Shown piece by piece: positions 1 to 8,803 of a stretch of DNA of 36,504 nucleotides; within the stretch, counting starts at the first letter, position 1, and each line of letters starts with the position of its first letter. Source of the stretch: Neocallimastix lanati (nom. inval.) (taxonomy: Eukaryota > Neocallimastigomycota > Neocallimastigomycetes > Neocallimastigales > Neocallimastigaceae). Made by a program: the position numbers and the translations under genes. Under the pieces are notes generated by a model. That model did not search any database, was not told where the DNA came from, and was given only the letters and a program-made list of their open reading frames with translations. The stretch is taken from assembly GCA_016946835.1 (NCBI GenBank), contig JACVTC010000369.1, forward strand, positions 1 to 36,504, in the 5' to 3' direction.

Positions 1-670
1 CAAAGATCATCTCAATATTAGATTTTAGACTTCCGAATTAAAATTATGGATCAGATATCAACAAGTAAATGATCCAGAAACTAATTTTACGGCATGTATC
101 TTAATTTCAACTGGTGGAACTTAAGAAAAAATAATTCAAATCATTGGAACATGGTGAAAATTTAGTGGGACTGATGATGATGATGACTGATGAAGATATC
201 ATTATCTAAGTCTAGATGAAATTATTATTGAGTTAGAAACATTTTATGGAAAAAAAGAAGCTCAAAATGTCTTGTTTAAGGAACTTCGTTCTTTAAAAAT
301 TATAAAGAATGAAAAAGTTAAAGATTTTAACATTCATTATTAGATCACTCTATTTAAAATTCGCCCGATGGCTTTTGACAAACATTTGTACTACTACGAC
401 TATTGTTAATAATCTTTAATTATAAAAGTAAAAGCAAGGAACCCAAAGAAGTGATATAGTCATGGTCTATGTTACTGTTGAATAAGAGTCAAAGGAAAAG
501 CACTGATTGGATTCTTGTAGTATTTTCAAATTATTATTATTAATCAATTCCTTAAAAATTTATTTCTGCATATGAATCCTGTTTTAATTCAGTCGTGTAA
601 AAATCCGCACTAGCAACTACGAATGATGATTGCTTCAAAAGATTAATTAATCAATATTTCTGATGCAAAT
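1..670 (+). pseudogene. Decayed gag-protease relic of an E1/E5-like Ty3 element
   Basis: Broken fragments resemble the Gag and protease of E1 and E5. At about 30-360 one can read pieces such as DPET, a Gly-Thr-rich turn, the acidic Asp run, SLDEIIIELETFYGKKEAQN, LFKELRS and NEKVKDFNIHY, which match E1 Gag in order. Several stops (TGA, TAA, TAG) and indels interrupt them. At about 490-640 pieces such as GKALI and NQFLKNLF match the E5 protease region. The zinc-knuckle end of gag and the gag-pol linker are missing between the two blocks, so an internal deletion is likely. No open frame survives and no function is expected. It differs from the E5 copy because both carry the same protease stretch, so it is not the missing 5' half of E5. 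Confidence 0.75.
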
Positions 671-688
671 TAAACATTTCAATATAAA

Positions 689-774
689 CGTCAGCTGCAG
701 GATTTGAACCTGCGCAAGGCAGAGCCTATTTGATTTCGGAGTCAAACTCCTTAACCACTCGGTGACAAACTGAC
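689..774 (-). tRNA. tRNA-Ser(CGA)-like gene, probably degenerate
   Basis: Read on the minus strand, GTCAGTT (774-768) pairs with AGCTGAC (696-690) to give a 7-bp acceptor stem with one G-T pair, followed by a G at 689 as expected for the discriminator of tRNA-Ser. The anticodon stem is TTTGA/TCAAA. A long variable arm contains GGC-TCT-GCC, and the T arm is GCAGG-TTCAAAT-CCTGC, an intact B box. This is a class II tRNA of the serine type. Two oddities: the anticodon loop has 8 nt (CTCCGAAA) where tRNA-Ser(CGA) normally has CTCGAAA, and the D arm carries about two extra bases before CCGAGTGG. No T4 run follows directly; the nearest is some 50 bp downstream. It may be a pseudogene that still binds TFIIIC. 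Confidence 0.75.
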
Positions 775-790
775 TTATGGTTGTTTTTAA
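775..790. other. 16-bp spacer between tRNA-like gene and E1 LTR
   Basis: Sixteen bases separate the mature 5' end of the minus-strand tRNA-like gene (774) from the first base of the E1 LTR (791). In yeast, Ty3 integrates within a few bases of the Pol III start, about 16-19 bp upstream of the mature tRNA. The spacing here is the same; equating the mechanism is inference. Confidence 0.7.
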
Positions 791-1276
791 TGATAAGAAT
801 GTACTAAATAATGCATTCTTAATTAAATCTACGATTTATTTCTAATACATTATGTGTACATTATTATTTTTGTACTTTAATAAATTTTTAAATCAAAGAT
901 TAAAAATTAGATCAAAAATTATATTAAACTTTATAATTTTTATATTAAATCTTATATTAATAGTAATATTTTTATATATTTAAAACTTATATTAACAATT
1001 ATTAATAATAAATCTTATTTTTTATTTTTATATTAATAATGAAAATTTGTATTAATAATATTTTTATATATTGATAATTAAAAATTTATATATTATATTT
1101 TAACTTTTATTATAAAATTTTATATCGAAATGTTTTATTTTATATTGAAAAATATTTTATTTTATTAAAAACCTTTATATTAGAATAGTATTTTTATTTT
1201 TATTTGAATATTTTAACAGATTGTAATAAAAATTTTAGCCAATTAAATAAATTCTTATTAGTAATATTTTAGATAG

Positions 1277-1329
<53 letters not shown>

Positions 1330-1639
1330 TATTAATATTATAAATGTATTTTATTTATATTGTTATAATTAAATTTTATATAATTGATTATAAAAATCAA
1401 TTTAAATTTAATAGTTTTTATATATAAAAAGAAAAATAATAATAAAATGTAATTTAGTGGCAAGAACAACTTTTATGCCTTGAAAAAAAAAGTATAAATA
1501 GTTGTAAATTTTGCTACTAATTTTTAAATATCATCAAATCAAATAAAATCAAATAAATTTATAAATAAAAATAATAAATAAATAAATAAAATTTGTGTTT
1601 CCTTACTTTATTTTTATTTAATTCTCTAAAACCTTAACA
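791..1639 (+). repeat. E1 5' LTR
   Basis: Direct repeat of 7954-8803, starting TG and ending CA. It carries a run of 44 A at 1282-1325, a TATA-like TATAAATA at 1493-1500 and several AATAAA strings downstream. These are candidate Pol II promoter and polyadenylation elements. No other gene lies inside. Confidence 0.93.
1493..1500 (+). promoter_or_regulatory. TATA-like box in E1 5' LTR
   Basis: TATAAATA lies about 140 bp before the LTR end, after a tract of A. It is repeated at 8657-8664 in the 3' LTR and has a counterpart at 35809-35816 in the E5 LTR region. It is the best promoter candidate for E1 RNA, but A+T richness makes chance matches common. Confidence 0.45.
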
Positions 1640-1645
1640 TTTATA

Positions 1646-1662
1646 TGGTGGAGATATCGGGG
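1646..1662 (+). promoter_or_regulatory. Putative E1 primer-binding site
   Basis: TGGTGGAGATATCGGGG begins six bases after the LTR. Its complement ends in CCA, as a tRNA 3' end would. E2 has the same first nine bases (TGGTGGAGA) at the same distance from its LTR. I could not assign the tRNA. Confidence 0.6.
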
Positions 1663-2660
1663 AATTAAATAGAAATAATAGTAAATAACATAGATTTTTT
1701 TTTTAATTTTTTTTTTATTTTATATTGATAAACAAGTAAGTCGTTAATCCTTTGATTAACCCATGGCGCTTGTTTGATATATATATATAAAAAAAATTTT
1801 TTTTAAATAAGTAAAATTAAGATTCTAAAAAAACAAATTTTGTAAAATTATAACAAGGAGCGGATAGAGCTCATACACAGTGTATTCTCAGATAGCAACA
1901 AATTAACTCTATTCATAGTAGGTTATTGAATAGTAGTTAATTTGGAGATTAATTGGAAAGTAGACGAAGGTATTTGGTTACCGACCCGGTAATAATAGTT
2001 CAACCTTCAACGTTTCAACACACGAAGGTGCGGGTACTTTCCAAGCACTGGCGAATAAGGAGCTTACGTCACCGAAGGCGTAAGATTGTTTTTTTTATAT
2101 AATTTTTTTTACTTTTCTTTGTGCTAGTTATAAGGCACTTTATTATATAAAGTATCAGACTTTGGCTAACTTCGCCATTTAAATTTTTTTTATTTTTTTT
2201 TATTACTGGTACTTTATTTGTTATATAATTCCTGTAATAGAATCTTAATTTACTTTGAAAATATTGTGTTTTTAGTTAATTTTTATTAGTTAATAAAAAT
2301 ATTATTGAATACTTTTAAAATTTTTTTATTCCGTACATAGATTATCGGATTAAGTTTATCCTACATAGTAATTGGGCTAGTGGGCTCTGAACTGCTATAT
2401 TTTATATTGAATATAGTAATCGTGGCACACGCGTGGCATGACACCATTAGGTAAGCTGCACGTCAGACAGTGTGTACTATCAGATTGTACGACAATAAAG
2501 ATTATTTTTTTGTATTTAATAATTATAATTAATTAATAATTTTATTAGCTATAACAATACAATATTTATCGTTTAAAAAGAAAAATTTTTGAAAGGTGAA
2601 AATAATAAATAAAACTTTGCTTCTAAATTTATTACTACAAATATACTAAATTACAAAATT

Positions 2661-2850
2661 CAAGTGGTCGATAAAGATTTCGAGCTTGAAAAATATTCTA
2701 TTAAGTTGTCGATAAAGATTTCGAACTTAAAATTATTCTATTAAGTTGTCGATAAAGATTTCGAACTTAAAATTATTCTTAAAAAAGTAGTCGAAAAGAA
2801 CCTCGTGCTTTATAATTTCTACTAAGTTGTCGATAAGGATTTCGAGCTTA
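2661..2850 (+). repeat. Five imperfect ~40-bp hairpin repeats in E1 leader
   Basis: Copies at 2661-2688, 2702-2729, 2742-2769, 2785-2813 and 2823-2850 share the core GTCGATAAAGATTTCGA, flanked by complementary arms AAGTT and AACTT. Copy 4 is diverged (GTCGAAAAGAACCTCG), yet its arms AAAGTA and TGCTTT still pair. Spacing is 38-43 bp. The conserved pairing suggests an RNA function. Confidence 0.8.
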
Positions 2851-3031
2851 TACTTACTAAAGAAAGCAAATAAAATTATTATTTTCAAAAATTACTAAGA
2901 TATATTGTTTTAAAATTTGATTCGATATTAAATTACTTGTTAAATTATATTTTTAAAGTTGGACTTTCAAATTTATTCGTATTTAATAACCTCGTTAATT
3001 TACAATAAAAAAATTATTAACTAAAAACGAA

Positions 3032-3937
3032 ATGTCTACTAAAAGTACTTTAAGTTTTAAAGAATTAAAGAAAGAATTACGAGACATAGTGAAGCTTAGC
3101 AAGGACAATTTAGATATAAAGTCCTGGGCTACTGAATTAAAACTTTGGATCAAGATACAAGGTATCACAGATCCGGAAACAATATTTAATGCTTGTTTAC
3201 TTACCAGCTCTGGTGAAGTACAACGCGTTATTGAAGATTTGGGAGAAGATAGTGATGATGAAAGTGATGATTCATCAGATGAAGAAGAAGATGATGAAGA
3301 AGAAAATGTTGATGATGATAAATTTCCTTCTCTTGAAAAAATTATTTCAAGTCTTGAAAATTTTTACGGTATTAAAGAAGACCAAAATTTACTTCTTAAA
3401 GAACTTCGTGCAATGCGAATTAAAAGAAACGAAAAGATTAAAGACTTTAATGTAAGATATAGAACTTTGTACACTAAACTTGATAAAAAGAGAAGAAAGC
3501 GCATTGGTGTACTAGATTATATTGACTCTATTCAAAATAATTATGAAGCCTGGAAGAAATTATCCCTTAAAGATGATATAAGTATGGAGAAAGCTTTCAA
3601 AATTGCCGAGAAAGTAGATAGACTTTCTGTAAGGAACAATAATATTAATACCTATAATGTTAATAATTCCCAGCATAATCAAAATAATCAAAACAGTACT
3701 ACTTCAAGACTTTATCCTAAAAGAAGAAACGAAACTTTCCAAACAAGTCAAACAAATAATAAACTGAAACCTCAAGATATTATAGAAGAATCAACCCAGA
3801 AAATGAGAAATTTATCTGTTAAAACTTGCTTCTTCTGTAAGGAAGAAGGTCATTACTCATACTATTGCCCTCAATTAAATAAGATTATGGAAAAAAATAA
3901 AAAAGAAATATATTCCAAAAAGTCTTTAAACTTCTAA
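3032..3937 (+). CDS. gag: E1 Gag (capsid-nucleocapsid)
   Basis: A 301-residue structural polyprotein that would assemble the cytoplasmic virus-like particle and bind genomic RNA. The N-terminal half is a Ty3-like capsid region (LKLWIKIQG, KDFNVRYRTLY). A strongly acidic Asp/Glu stretch at about residues 73-97 interrupts it. The C-terminal region is Asn/Gln-rich, then a CCHC zinc knuckle with C266, C269, H274 and C279. The ATG at 3032 follows the long leader. The stop TAA at 3935-3937 lies one codon after the heptamer T TTA AAC, where -1 shifted ribosomes would continue into pol. The E2 gag has the same plan, and the relic at 1-360 is a decayed relative. No frameshift or internal stop was seen. 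Confidence 0.9.
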   Translation: MSTKSTLSFKELKKELRDIVKLSKDNLDIKSWATELKLWIKIQGITDPETIFNACLLTSSGEVQRVIEDLGEDSDDESDDSSDEEEDDEEENVDDDKFPSLEKIISSLENFYGIKEDQNLLLKELRAMRIKRNEKIKDFNVRYRTLYTKLDKKRRKRIGVLDYIDSIQNNYEAWKKLSLKDDISMEKAFKIAEKVDRLSVRNNNINTYNVNNSQHNQNNQNSTTSRLYPKRRNETFQTSQTNNKLKPQDIIEESTQKMRNLSVKTCFFCKEEGHYSYYCPQLNKIMEKNKKEIYSKKSLNF

Positions 3938-3958
3938 ATGGGAGCAGAAGCACTCCCA
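3925..3958 (+). promoter_or_regulatory. E1 -1 programmed frameshift signal
   Basis: Slippery heptamer T TTA AAC (3925-3931), in phase with gag, then a 7-nt spacer (3932-3938) containing the gag stop, then a hairpin TGGGAG-8 nt-CTCCCA (3939-3958, 6 bp). After slippage the -1 frame has no stop from here to the end of pol at 7935. This is the canonical X XXY YYZ design, the heptamer also used by coronaviruses. Expression itself is inferred. Confidence 0.85.
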
Positions 3959-4119
3959 ATGACAAAACAATAGCTTCATTAAATAATTTACAAAATAATA
4001 CTTTTACCAAGAATACCCCAATTGATAATAATTCCTTTAATAAAGAATCTGAAGAATCTGATTTTAGTGACACAACTGAAAGTGAGGATAATATCATTAT
4101 AAATGCTATAAAAAGAAAA

Positions 4120-7100
4120 ATGAATGATAATAACAGCGAAAAGGAAGAAAATAATTCCAAGAAAGTACATAAAAGTTTAAAAGATAATCCACGTCCTTTC
4201 GCAACTCCTGCTTTAAGAAAGAAGAAAGAAAATGAGCTACATAATAAACCAAATAAAGTTTATAAAAATCAAATACTTCCTTCAATTTTAACTCAACCAA
4301 ATATTAACAAAGAAAAACAAAAAGAAAAGGAATTAAGAAATATAACAAGAGTAAGAGAAAGTAAAGAAGAAAACAACAATTATTCATCAAAAGGAAAGAA
4401 AAAAGTTGAATCTGAAGATATACTTGTAATCGATAATGAAATAGAAGATATAGAAATGAATAAAGATAATCAACAAAATAAAACTAATACTTTGGAAAAA
4501 TTAATTTCAACAAAAACTAAAGAAACTAATAATGAAAATACTCAGTTAGTAAAAAGGAATATCAAAATGATGAATAATAAAGAACCTTACAATATTATGG
4601 ATGATTTAAATAATCTTAAATCCAGTATTACGATAGGTCAACTCTTGAATGCATGTCCGAAAATTCGTTCACAATTAACTCAAGGTTTAAAGTTAGAAAA
4701 ATCTAAAATAATTGGAACTGTAGACAATGTAATAGCACGAACTTTATTAGTGAATAACTATGATCATAGCTACATAAGTAAAAGTAATGAAGTAGCCGAA
4801 GAAGACTTAGCAATGGTTGATGCAAGTGTTGACGGAGTACTAGGAAAACTTTTAATTGATTCTTGTAGTAACCTAAGCATCGTTACTAAGCAGTATTTTG
4901 ATAAATTACCTGGTGAATATGAAACAGTTGGAAAAAGTCGTGGAAGAATCCAACTAGCAACACAAGATGAAGAATACTCGGAAGGAATTATTGTTCAATT
5001 ACCAGTAAAAATTAATAATTATGAATTTAATGCGGACTTTAGAATTATTGAGAAAGAAGACTCATTTTATGATATGTTAATAAACTTTAAAACTCAAATC
5101 GATCATTGTTTATTTATTCATCCGACCTTAAACAGTTTATGTAAACTTTTCTCAGAAAGTGAATACGAAGAAATAGCTAAAATAAATAATCAATATTATG
5201 ATGAAGAAAGTATAATCTGCACTATTAGAAAAGTTGAAGAAACGAATAATGAAAAGGAAATTATAAAGGAATTAACTCCAATGGAATTTATTGAGAGTGA
5301 TGAATTTTTAAGTACCTTAAATAAAGATTATAAAGAACAAATTATTAAAATTCTCAAAGAAATGATTGACATAGTTGCCACTTCAACAGAAGAACTAACT
5401 CCTTCTAAACTTTCACCACATAAGATCCGTTTGAAAGCAAATGCAAAGCCAGTAAAATTAAGAAGTTATAGGTTAACTAAATTAAAATCAGATATCTTAA
5501 AAGAAGAACTTACAAAGCTTATTAAGAAAGGATTGATAGAACCATCCTGTTCAGAATGGTCATCTCCAGTAGTACTCATTCTAAAACACAATGGAAAGTG
5601 GCGCTTGTGTATTGACTACCGAAAAGTCAATGATATGACAGAAAAAGATTCTTATTCAGTTCCATATATAGATGAAATTTTTGATAGTCTCGGAGGATCT
5701 AAAATATTTACAACTCTTGATTTATTTTCTGGTTTTCACCAAATCTTAATGGATGAAGAAAGCGTTGAAGTAACCACTTTCACTACTAAGTTTGGAAATT
5801 ATCAATTTAAGGTTATGCCTTTTGGACTTACTGGAGCTCCCTCAACCTTCCAAAGAGAAATGAATAAAATTTTATTCCCTTTTATTGGTGAATTTGTTTA
5901 TGTATTTATTGATGATGTTTTGATCTATTCAAAAAGTATCGAAGAACATTTAATTCATATTAAACAAGTATTAGAAGTATTTAAAGAAAACAAGTTAAAA
6001 ATTAATATTGAAAAGTGCCATTTTCTTCAAACTGAAGTTGATGTATTAGGTCACAAACTTACTACTAAAGGATTAAGTCCCATGGAAAGTAAAATAACAG
6101 CTATTAAGAAGTGGGAAGCCCCTTCATCAATTCATGAATTAAGATCATTTCTAGGAGCAATAGGGTATTATCGTGACTTTATCCCTAAATATGCTCAAAT
6201 TACCTCACCTTTATGTAAATTATTGAAAAAGAATACTAAATATGAATGGAATAAAGAACAACAAGAAAGCTTTGAACTCCTAAAAGAAAAATTAATCAAT
6301 GCACCTATTCTAAAATTTCCGTCATTTGACAAACCTTTTATCATTAGAACTGATGCTTCGTATAATGGAATTGGTGGAGTTCTTTTACAAAAAGAAGAAG
6401 AAACCGGTAAGGAGCATCCAATACACTTTATAAGTAGAAGTTTGAAGAAAACTGAAAAGAATTATGGTATCACAGATTTGGAAGGAACAGCTTTATTTTA
6501 CTGTATGACTAAATTTAAATCTTATATTGAAGGAAATCCATTACCTACAACTATTTACACAGATCATAAACCATTAGTTGGTTTATTTAAGAATAAAGAA
6601 CCTTTGAATGCAAGGCAAACAAGATGGTGTCTAACCGCTAGTATGCTTGGAATTAATATAAAATATGAATCAGGCAAAAAGAATGTGTTAGCTGATGCTC
6701 TTTCAAGAATGAAAAGTAAGGAAGAGAGAAAGATATTATTAACAAAAATTACTAATGGAAATAATGAAGAATTATTATCTAAGGTTATAAAGGAATTTAT
6801 TAATGAAAAGTTTACTGTTATTGATGGTGAAGATTACTTTATCGACAATGGAAATTATAGAAAATTAATAACGGACGAAAATGAAAGGTTTAAATTAATT
6901 TTAGAAGCTCATAATATTGGCCACGAAGGATATTACAAAACATATCAAAGACTTAAGAAAAACTTTTATTGGAATCATATGATTAAAGATATCAAAAGAA
7001 TTGTTAGTAATTGTGAAAAATGCCAATTAAATCGTCCTCAACCATATCCAGAACCAACCGAAAACCATCCAACTAAAGTGGAGGGTCCCTTTGTGCATTT

Positions 7101-7935
7101 AGGATTAGATATTATAGGACCGTTACCAAAAACAAGAAATAATAATCAATATATTATAGTAACTGTTGATTACTTTACCAAATGGGTTGAAGCCGAACCC
7201 ACTGAAAACATAACTTCCTCTGATATAATTAAATTTTTAATAAACGTTTTTGCAAGACATGGTGTGCCTCAAGTTATTACTACAGATAATGGAGTCCAAT
7301 TCACTTCTGATATGACTAAAATCTTTCTTGATCTTTATGATGTTTATGTAAAATTCATAGCTACCTATCACCCTGAATCCAATGGTCTCACTGAAAACCG
7401 AAATAAAGAAATTGGAAAATTACTTCGTTTATTAGGAAGGAAAAATCAAGATTGGGATGAAGTTTTACCTTCTGCTTTATGGGCACTTCGAACTACCAAA
7501 AACACAGCTACCGGACATTCTAGTTTTGAATTAGTATATGGAAGAGAAGACCAACAGCCTTATGATATAGCCATAAGAACAATTGAAAATGCAGGTAAAT
7601 CGTATGATGAAATTTTAATGGAAAAATTTGTTCGTCATTATCAATGGACTAGAGAAGCATGCGAAAATGTGAAGAATGCTAACAAGTATTGGGCAACAAG
7701 ACGAGAAGAACAAATAAGTATGAAAAAAGGAAAAGAATTAAAAGCTGGTGATCTTGTTCTTGTTAGAAACTTTAGCCGCACTAAGCTAGAACCATATTAC
7801 AATGGACCATTTAAAATTTTAAAAATTCAATTCAACACGGCAACCTTAATCGATCAGAAAACTGGGAAACAACTCGATAGGAATGTTCATTTTAAAAATT
7901 TAGTAAAGTTTAACTCCGCTTACAGAGAAGCTTGA
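4120..7935 (+). CDS. pol: E1 Pol: protease, RT, RNase H, integrase
   Basis: A 1271-codon ORF from the first ATG; the frame is open back to 3925, so the protein is probably made as a Gag-Pol fusion. Order: Lys/Asn-rich linker; pre-protease motif with LL..CPK.R (about 175-183); protease with D247-S-C in place of the usual DSG/DTG; reverse transcriptase with FIDD (596-599); RNase H with D744, E788, D814 and D859; integrase with H931, H935, C965, C968 and the DDE triad D997, D1056, E1092 (35 residues between the last two). It ends in a short basic tail with no chromodomain. The enzymes mature Gag, convert RNA to DNA and insert it into the genome. No disabling change was seen, so this copy may be active. 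E5 is a broken close relative. Confidence 0.93.
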   Translation: MNDNNSEKEENNSKKVHKSLKDNPRPFATPALRKKKENELHNKPNKVYKNQILPSILTQPNINKEKQKEKELRNITRVRESKEENNNYSSKGKKKVESEDILVIDNEIEDIEMNKDNQQNKTNTLEKLISTKTKETNNENTQLVKRNIKMMNNKEPYNIMDDLNNLKSSITIGQLLNACPKIRSQLTQGLKLEKSKIIGTVDNVIARTLLVNNYDHSYISKSNEVAEEDLAMVDASVDGVLGKLLIDSCSNLSIVTKQYFDKLPGEYETVGKSRGRIQLATQDEEYSEGIIVQLPVKINNYEFNADFRIIEKEDSFYDMLINFKTQIDHCLFIHPTLNSLCKLFSESEYEEIAKINNQYYDEESIICTIRKVEETNNEKEIIKELTPMEFIESDEFLSTLNKDYKEQIIKILKEMIDIVATSTEELTPSKLSPHKIRLKANAKPVKLRSYRLTKLKSDILKEELTKLIKKGLIEPSCSEWSSPVVLILKHNGKWRLCIDYRKVNDMTEKDSYSVPYIDEIFDSLGGSKIFTTLDLFSGFHQILMDEESVEVTTFTTKFGNYQFKVMPFGLTGAPSTFQREMNKILFPFIGEFVYVFIDDVLIYSKSIEEHLIHIKQVLEVFKENKLKINIEKCHFLQTEVDVLGHKLTTKGLSPMESKITAIKKWEAPSSIHELRSFLGAIGYYRDFIPKYAQITSPLCKLLKKNTKYEWNKEQQESFELLKEKLINAPILKFPSFDKPFIIRTDASYNGIGGVLLQKEEETGKEHPIHFISRSLKKTEKNYGITDLEGTALFYCMTKFKSYIEGNPLPTTIYTDHKPLVGLFKNKEPLNARQTRWCLTASMLGINIKYESGKKNVLADALSRMKSKEERKILLTKITNGNNEELLSKVIKEFINEKFTVIDGEDYFIDNGNYRKLITDENERFKLILEAHNIGHEGYYKTYQRLKKNFYWNHMIKDIKRIVSNCEKCQLNRPQPYPEPTENHPTKVEGPFVHLGLDIIGPLPKTRNNNQYIIVTVDYFTKWVEAEPTENITSSDIIKFLINVFARHGVPQVITTDNGVQFTSDMTKIFLDLYDVYVKFIATYHPESNGLTENRNKEIGKLLRLLGRKNQDWDEVLPSALWALRTTKNTATGHSSFELVYGREDQQPYDIAIRTIENAGKSYDEILMEKFVRHYQWTREACENVKNANKYWATRREEQISMKKGKELKAGDLVLVRNFSRTKLEPYYNGPFKILKIQFNTATLIDQKTGKQLDRNVHFKNLVKFNSAYREA

Positions 7936-7940
7936 GTCTT

Positions 7941-7953
7941 CGTCGGGGCATCT
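7941..7953 (+). promoter_or_regulatory. E1 polypurine-like tract
   Basis: CGTCGGGGCATCT precedes the 3' LTR directly; E5 has the similar GCGGGGGCATCT at the equivalent place (35207-35218). Plus-strand DNA priming site by position. Confidence 0.6.
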
Positions 7954-8440
7954 TGATAAGAATGTACTAAATAATGCATTCTTAATTAAATCTACGATTT
8001 ATTTCTAATACATTATGTGTACATTATTATTTTTGTACTTTAATAAATTTTTAAATTCAAAGATTAAAAATTAGATCAAAAATTATATTAAACTTTATAA
8101 TTTTTATATTAAATCTTATATTAATAGTAATATTTTTATATATTTAAAACTTATATTAACAATTTTAATAATAAATCTTATTTTTTTATTTTTATATTAA
8201 TAATGAAAATTTGTATTAATAATATTTTTATATATTGATAATTAAAAATTTATATATTATATTTTAACTTTTATTATAAAATTTTATATCGAAATGTTTT
8301 ATTTTATATTGAAAAATATTTTATTTTATTAAAAACCTTTATATTAGAATAGTATTTTTATTTTTATTTGAATATTTTAACAGATTGTAATAAAAATTTT
8401 AGCCAATTAAATAAATTCTTATTAGTAATATTTTAGATAG

Positions 8441-8493
<53 letters not shown>

Positions 8494-8803
8494 TATTAAT
8501 ATTATAAATGTATTTTATTTATATTGTTATAATTAAATTTTATATAATTGATTATAAAAATCAATTTAAATTTAATAGTTTTTATATATAAAAAGAAAAA
8601 TAATAATAAAATGTAATTTAGTGGCAAGAACAACTTTTATGCCTTGAAAAAAAAAGTATAAATAGTTGTAAATTTTGCTACTAATTTTTAAATATCATCA
8701 AATCAAATAAAATCAAATAAATTTATAAATAAAAATAATAAATAAATAAATAAAATTTGTGTTTCCTTACTTTATTTTTATTTAATTCTCTAAAACCTTA
8801 ACA
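7954..8803 (+). repeat. E1 3' LTR
   Basis: Direct repeat of 791-1639, with the same 44-A run (8446-8489) and TATAAATA (8657-8664). Small indels distinguish the two, for example an extra T near 8057. High identity points to a fairly recent insertion. Confidence 0.93.

Larger units (their letters stand above)
1640..3031 (+). other. E1 structured 5' leader (non-coding)
   Basis: About 1.4 kb between LTR and gag with no convincing ORF. It holds an islet of higher G+C at roughly 1850-2090 packed with inverted repeats, and five hairpin repeats at 2661-2850. Visible stems: 1730-1736 with 1769-1775, enclosing 1743-1748 with 1755-1760; 1899-1915 with 1927-1944 (17 bp, one bulge); 1953-1962 with 2035-2044, enclosing 1966-1971 with 2003-2008 and 1978-1983 with 1987-1992; 2063-2070 with 2077-2084. 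Packaging, dimerisation or internal translation initiation are possible roles; none is shown by sequence alone. Confidence 0.7.
791..8803 (+). mobile_element. Element E1: complete Ty3/gypsy LTR retrotransposon
   Basis: Order is LTR, putative PBS, long structured leader, gag, -1 frameshift signal, protease-RT-RNase H-integrase, polypurine tract, LTR. The two LTRs (849 and 850 bp) begin TGATAAG and end CTTAACA and differ at only a few places I could see, mainly homopolymer lengths. Both reading frames are uninterrupted, so the copy could be autonomous. Flanks are TTAA on the left and GTAA on the right, which is not a perfect target duplication. It has no chromodomain: the C-terminus ends shortly after the integrase tail. 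Confidence 0.9.

Noticed and set aside
1-670. The relic taken as the missing 5' half of E5
   Set aside because: Both the relic and E5 contain the same protease segment (GKALI...), so they cannot be two halves of a single copy split by later insertions.
2661-2850. Regular short repeats with palindromic cores that might suggest a CRISPR array
   Set aside because: The spacers are short, similar to one another and AT-rich, the context is a eukaryotic retrotransposon leader, and no cas gene exists.
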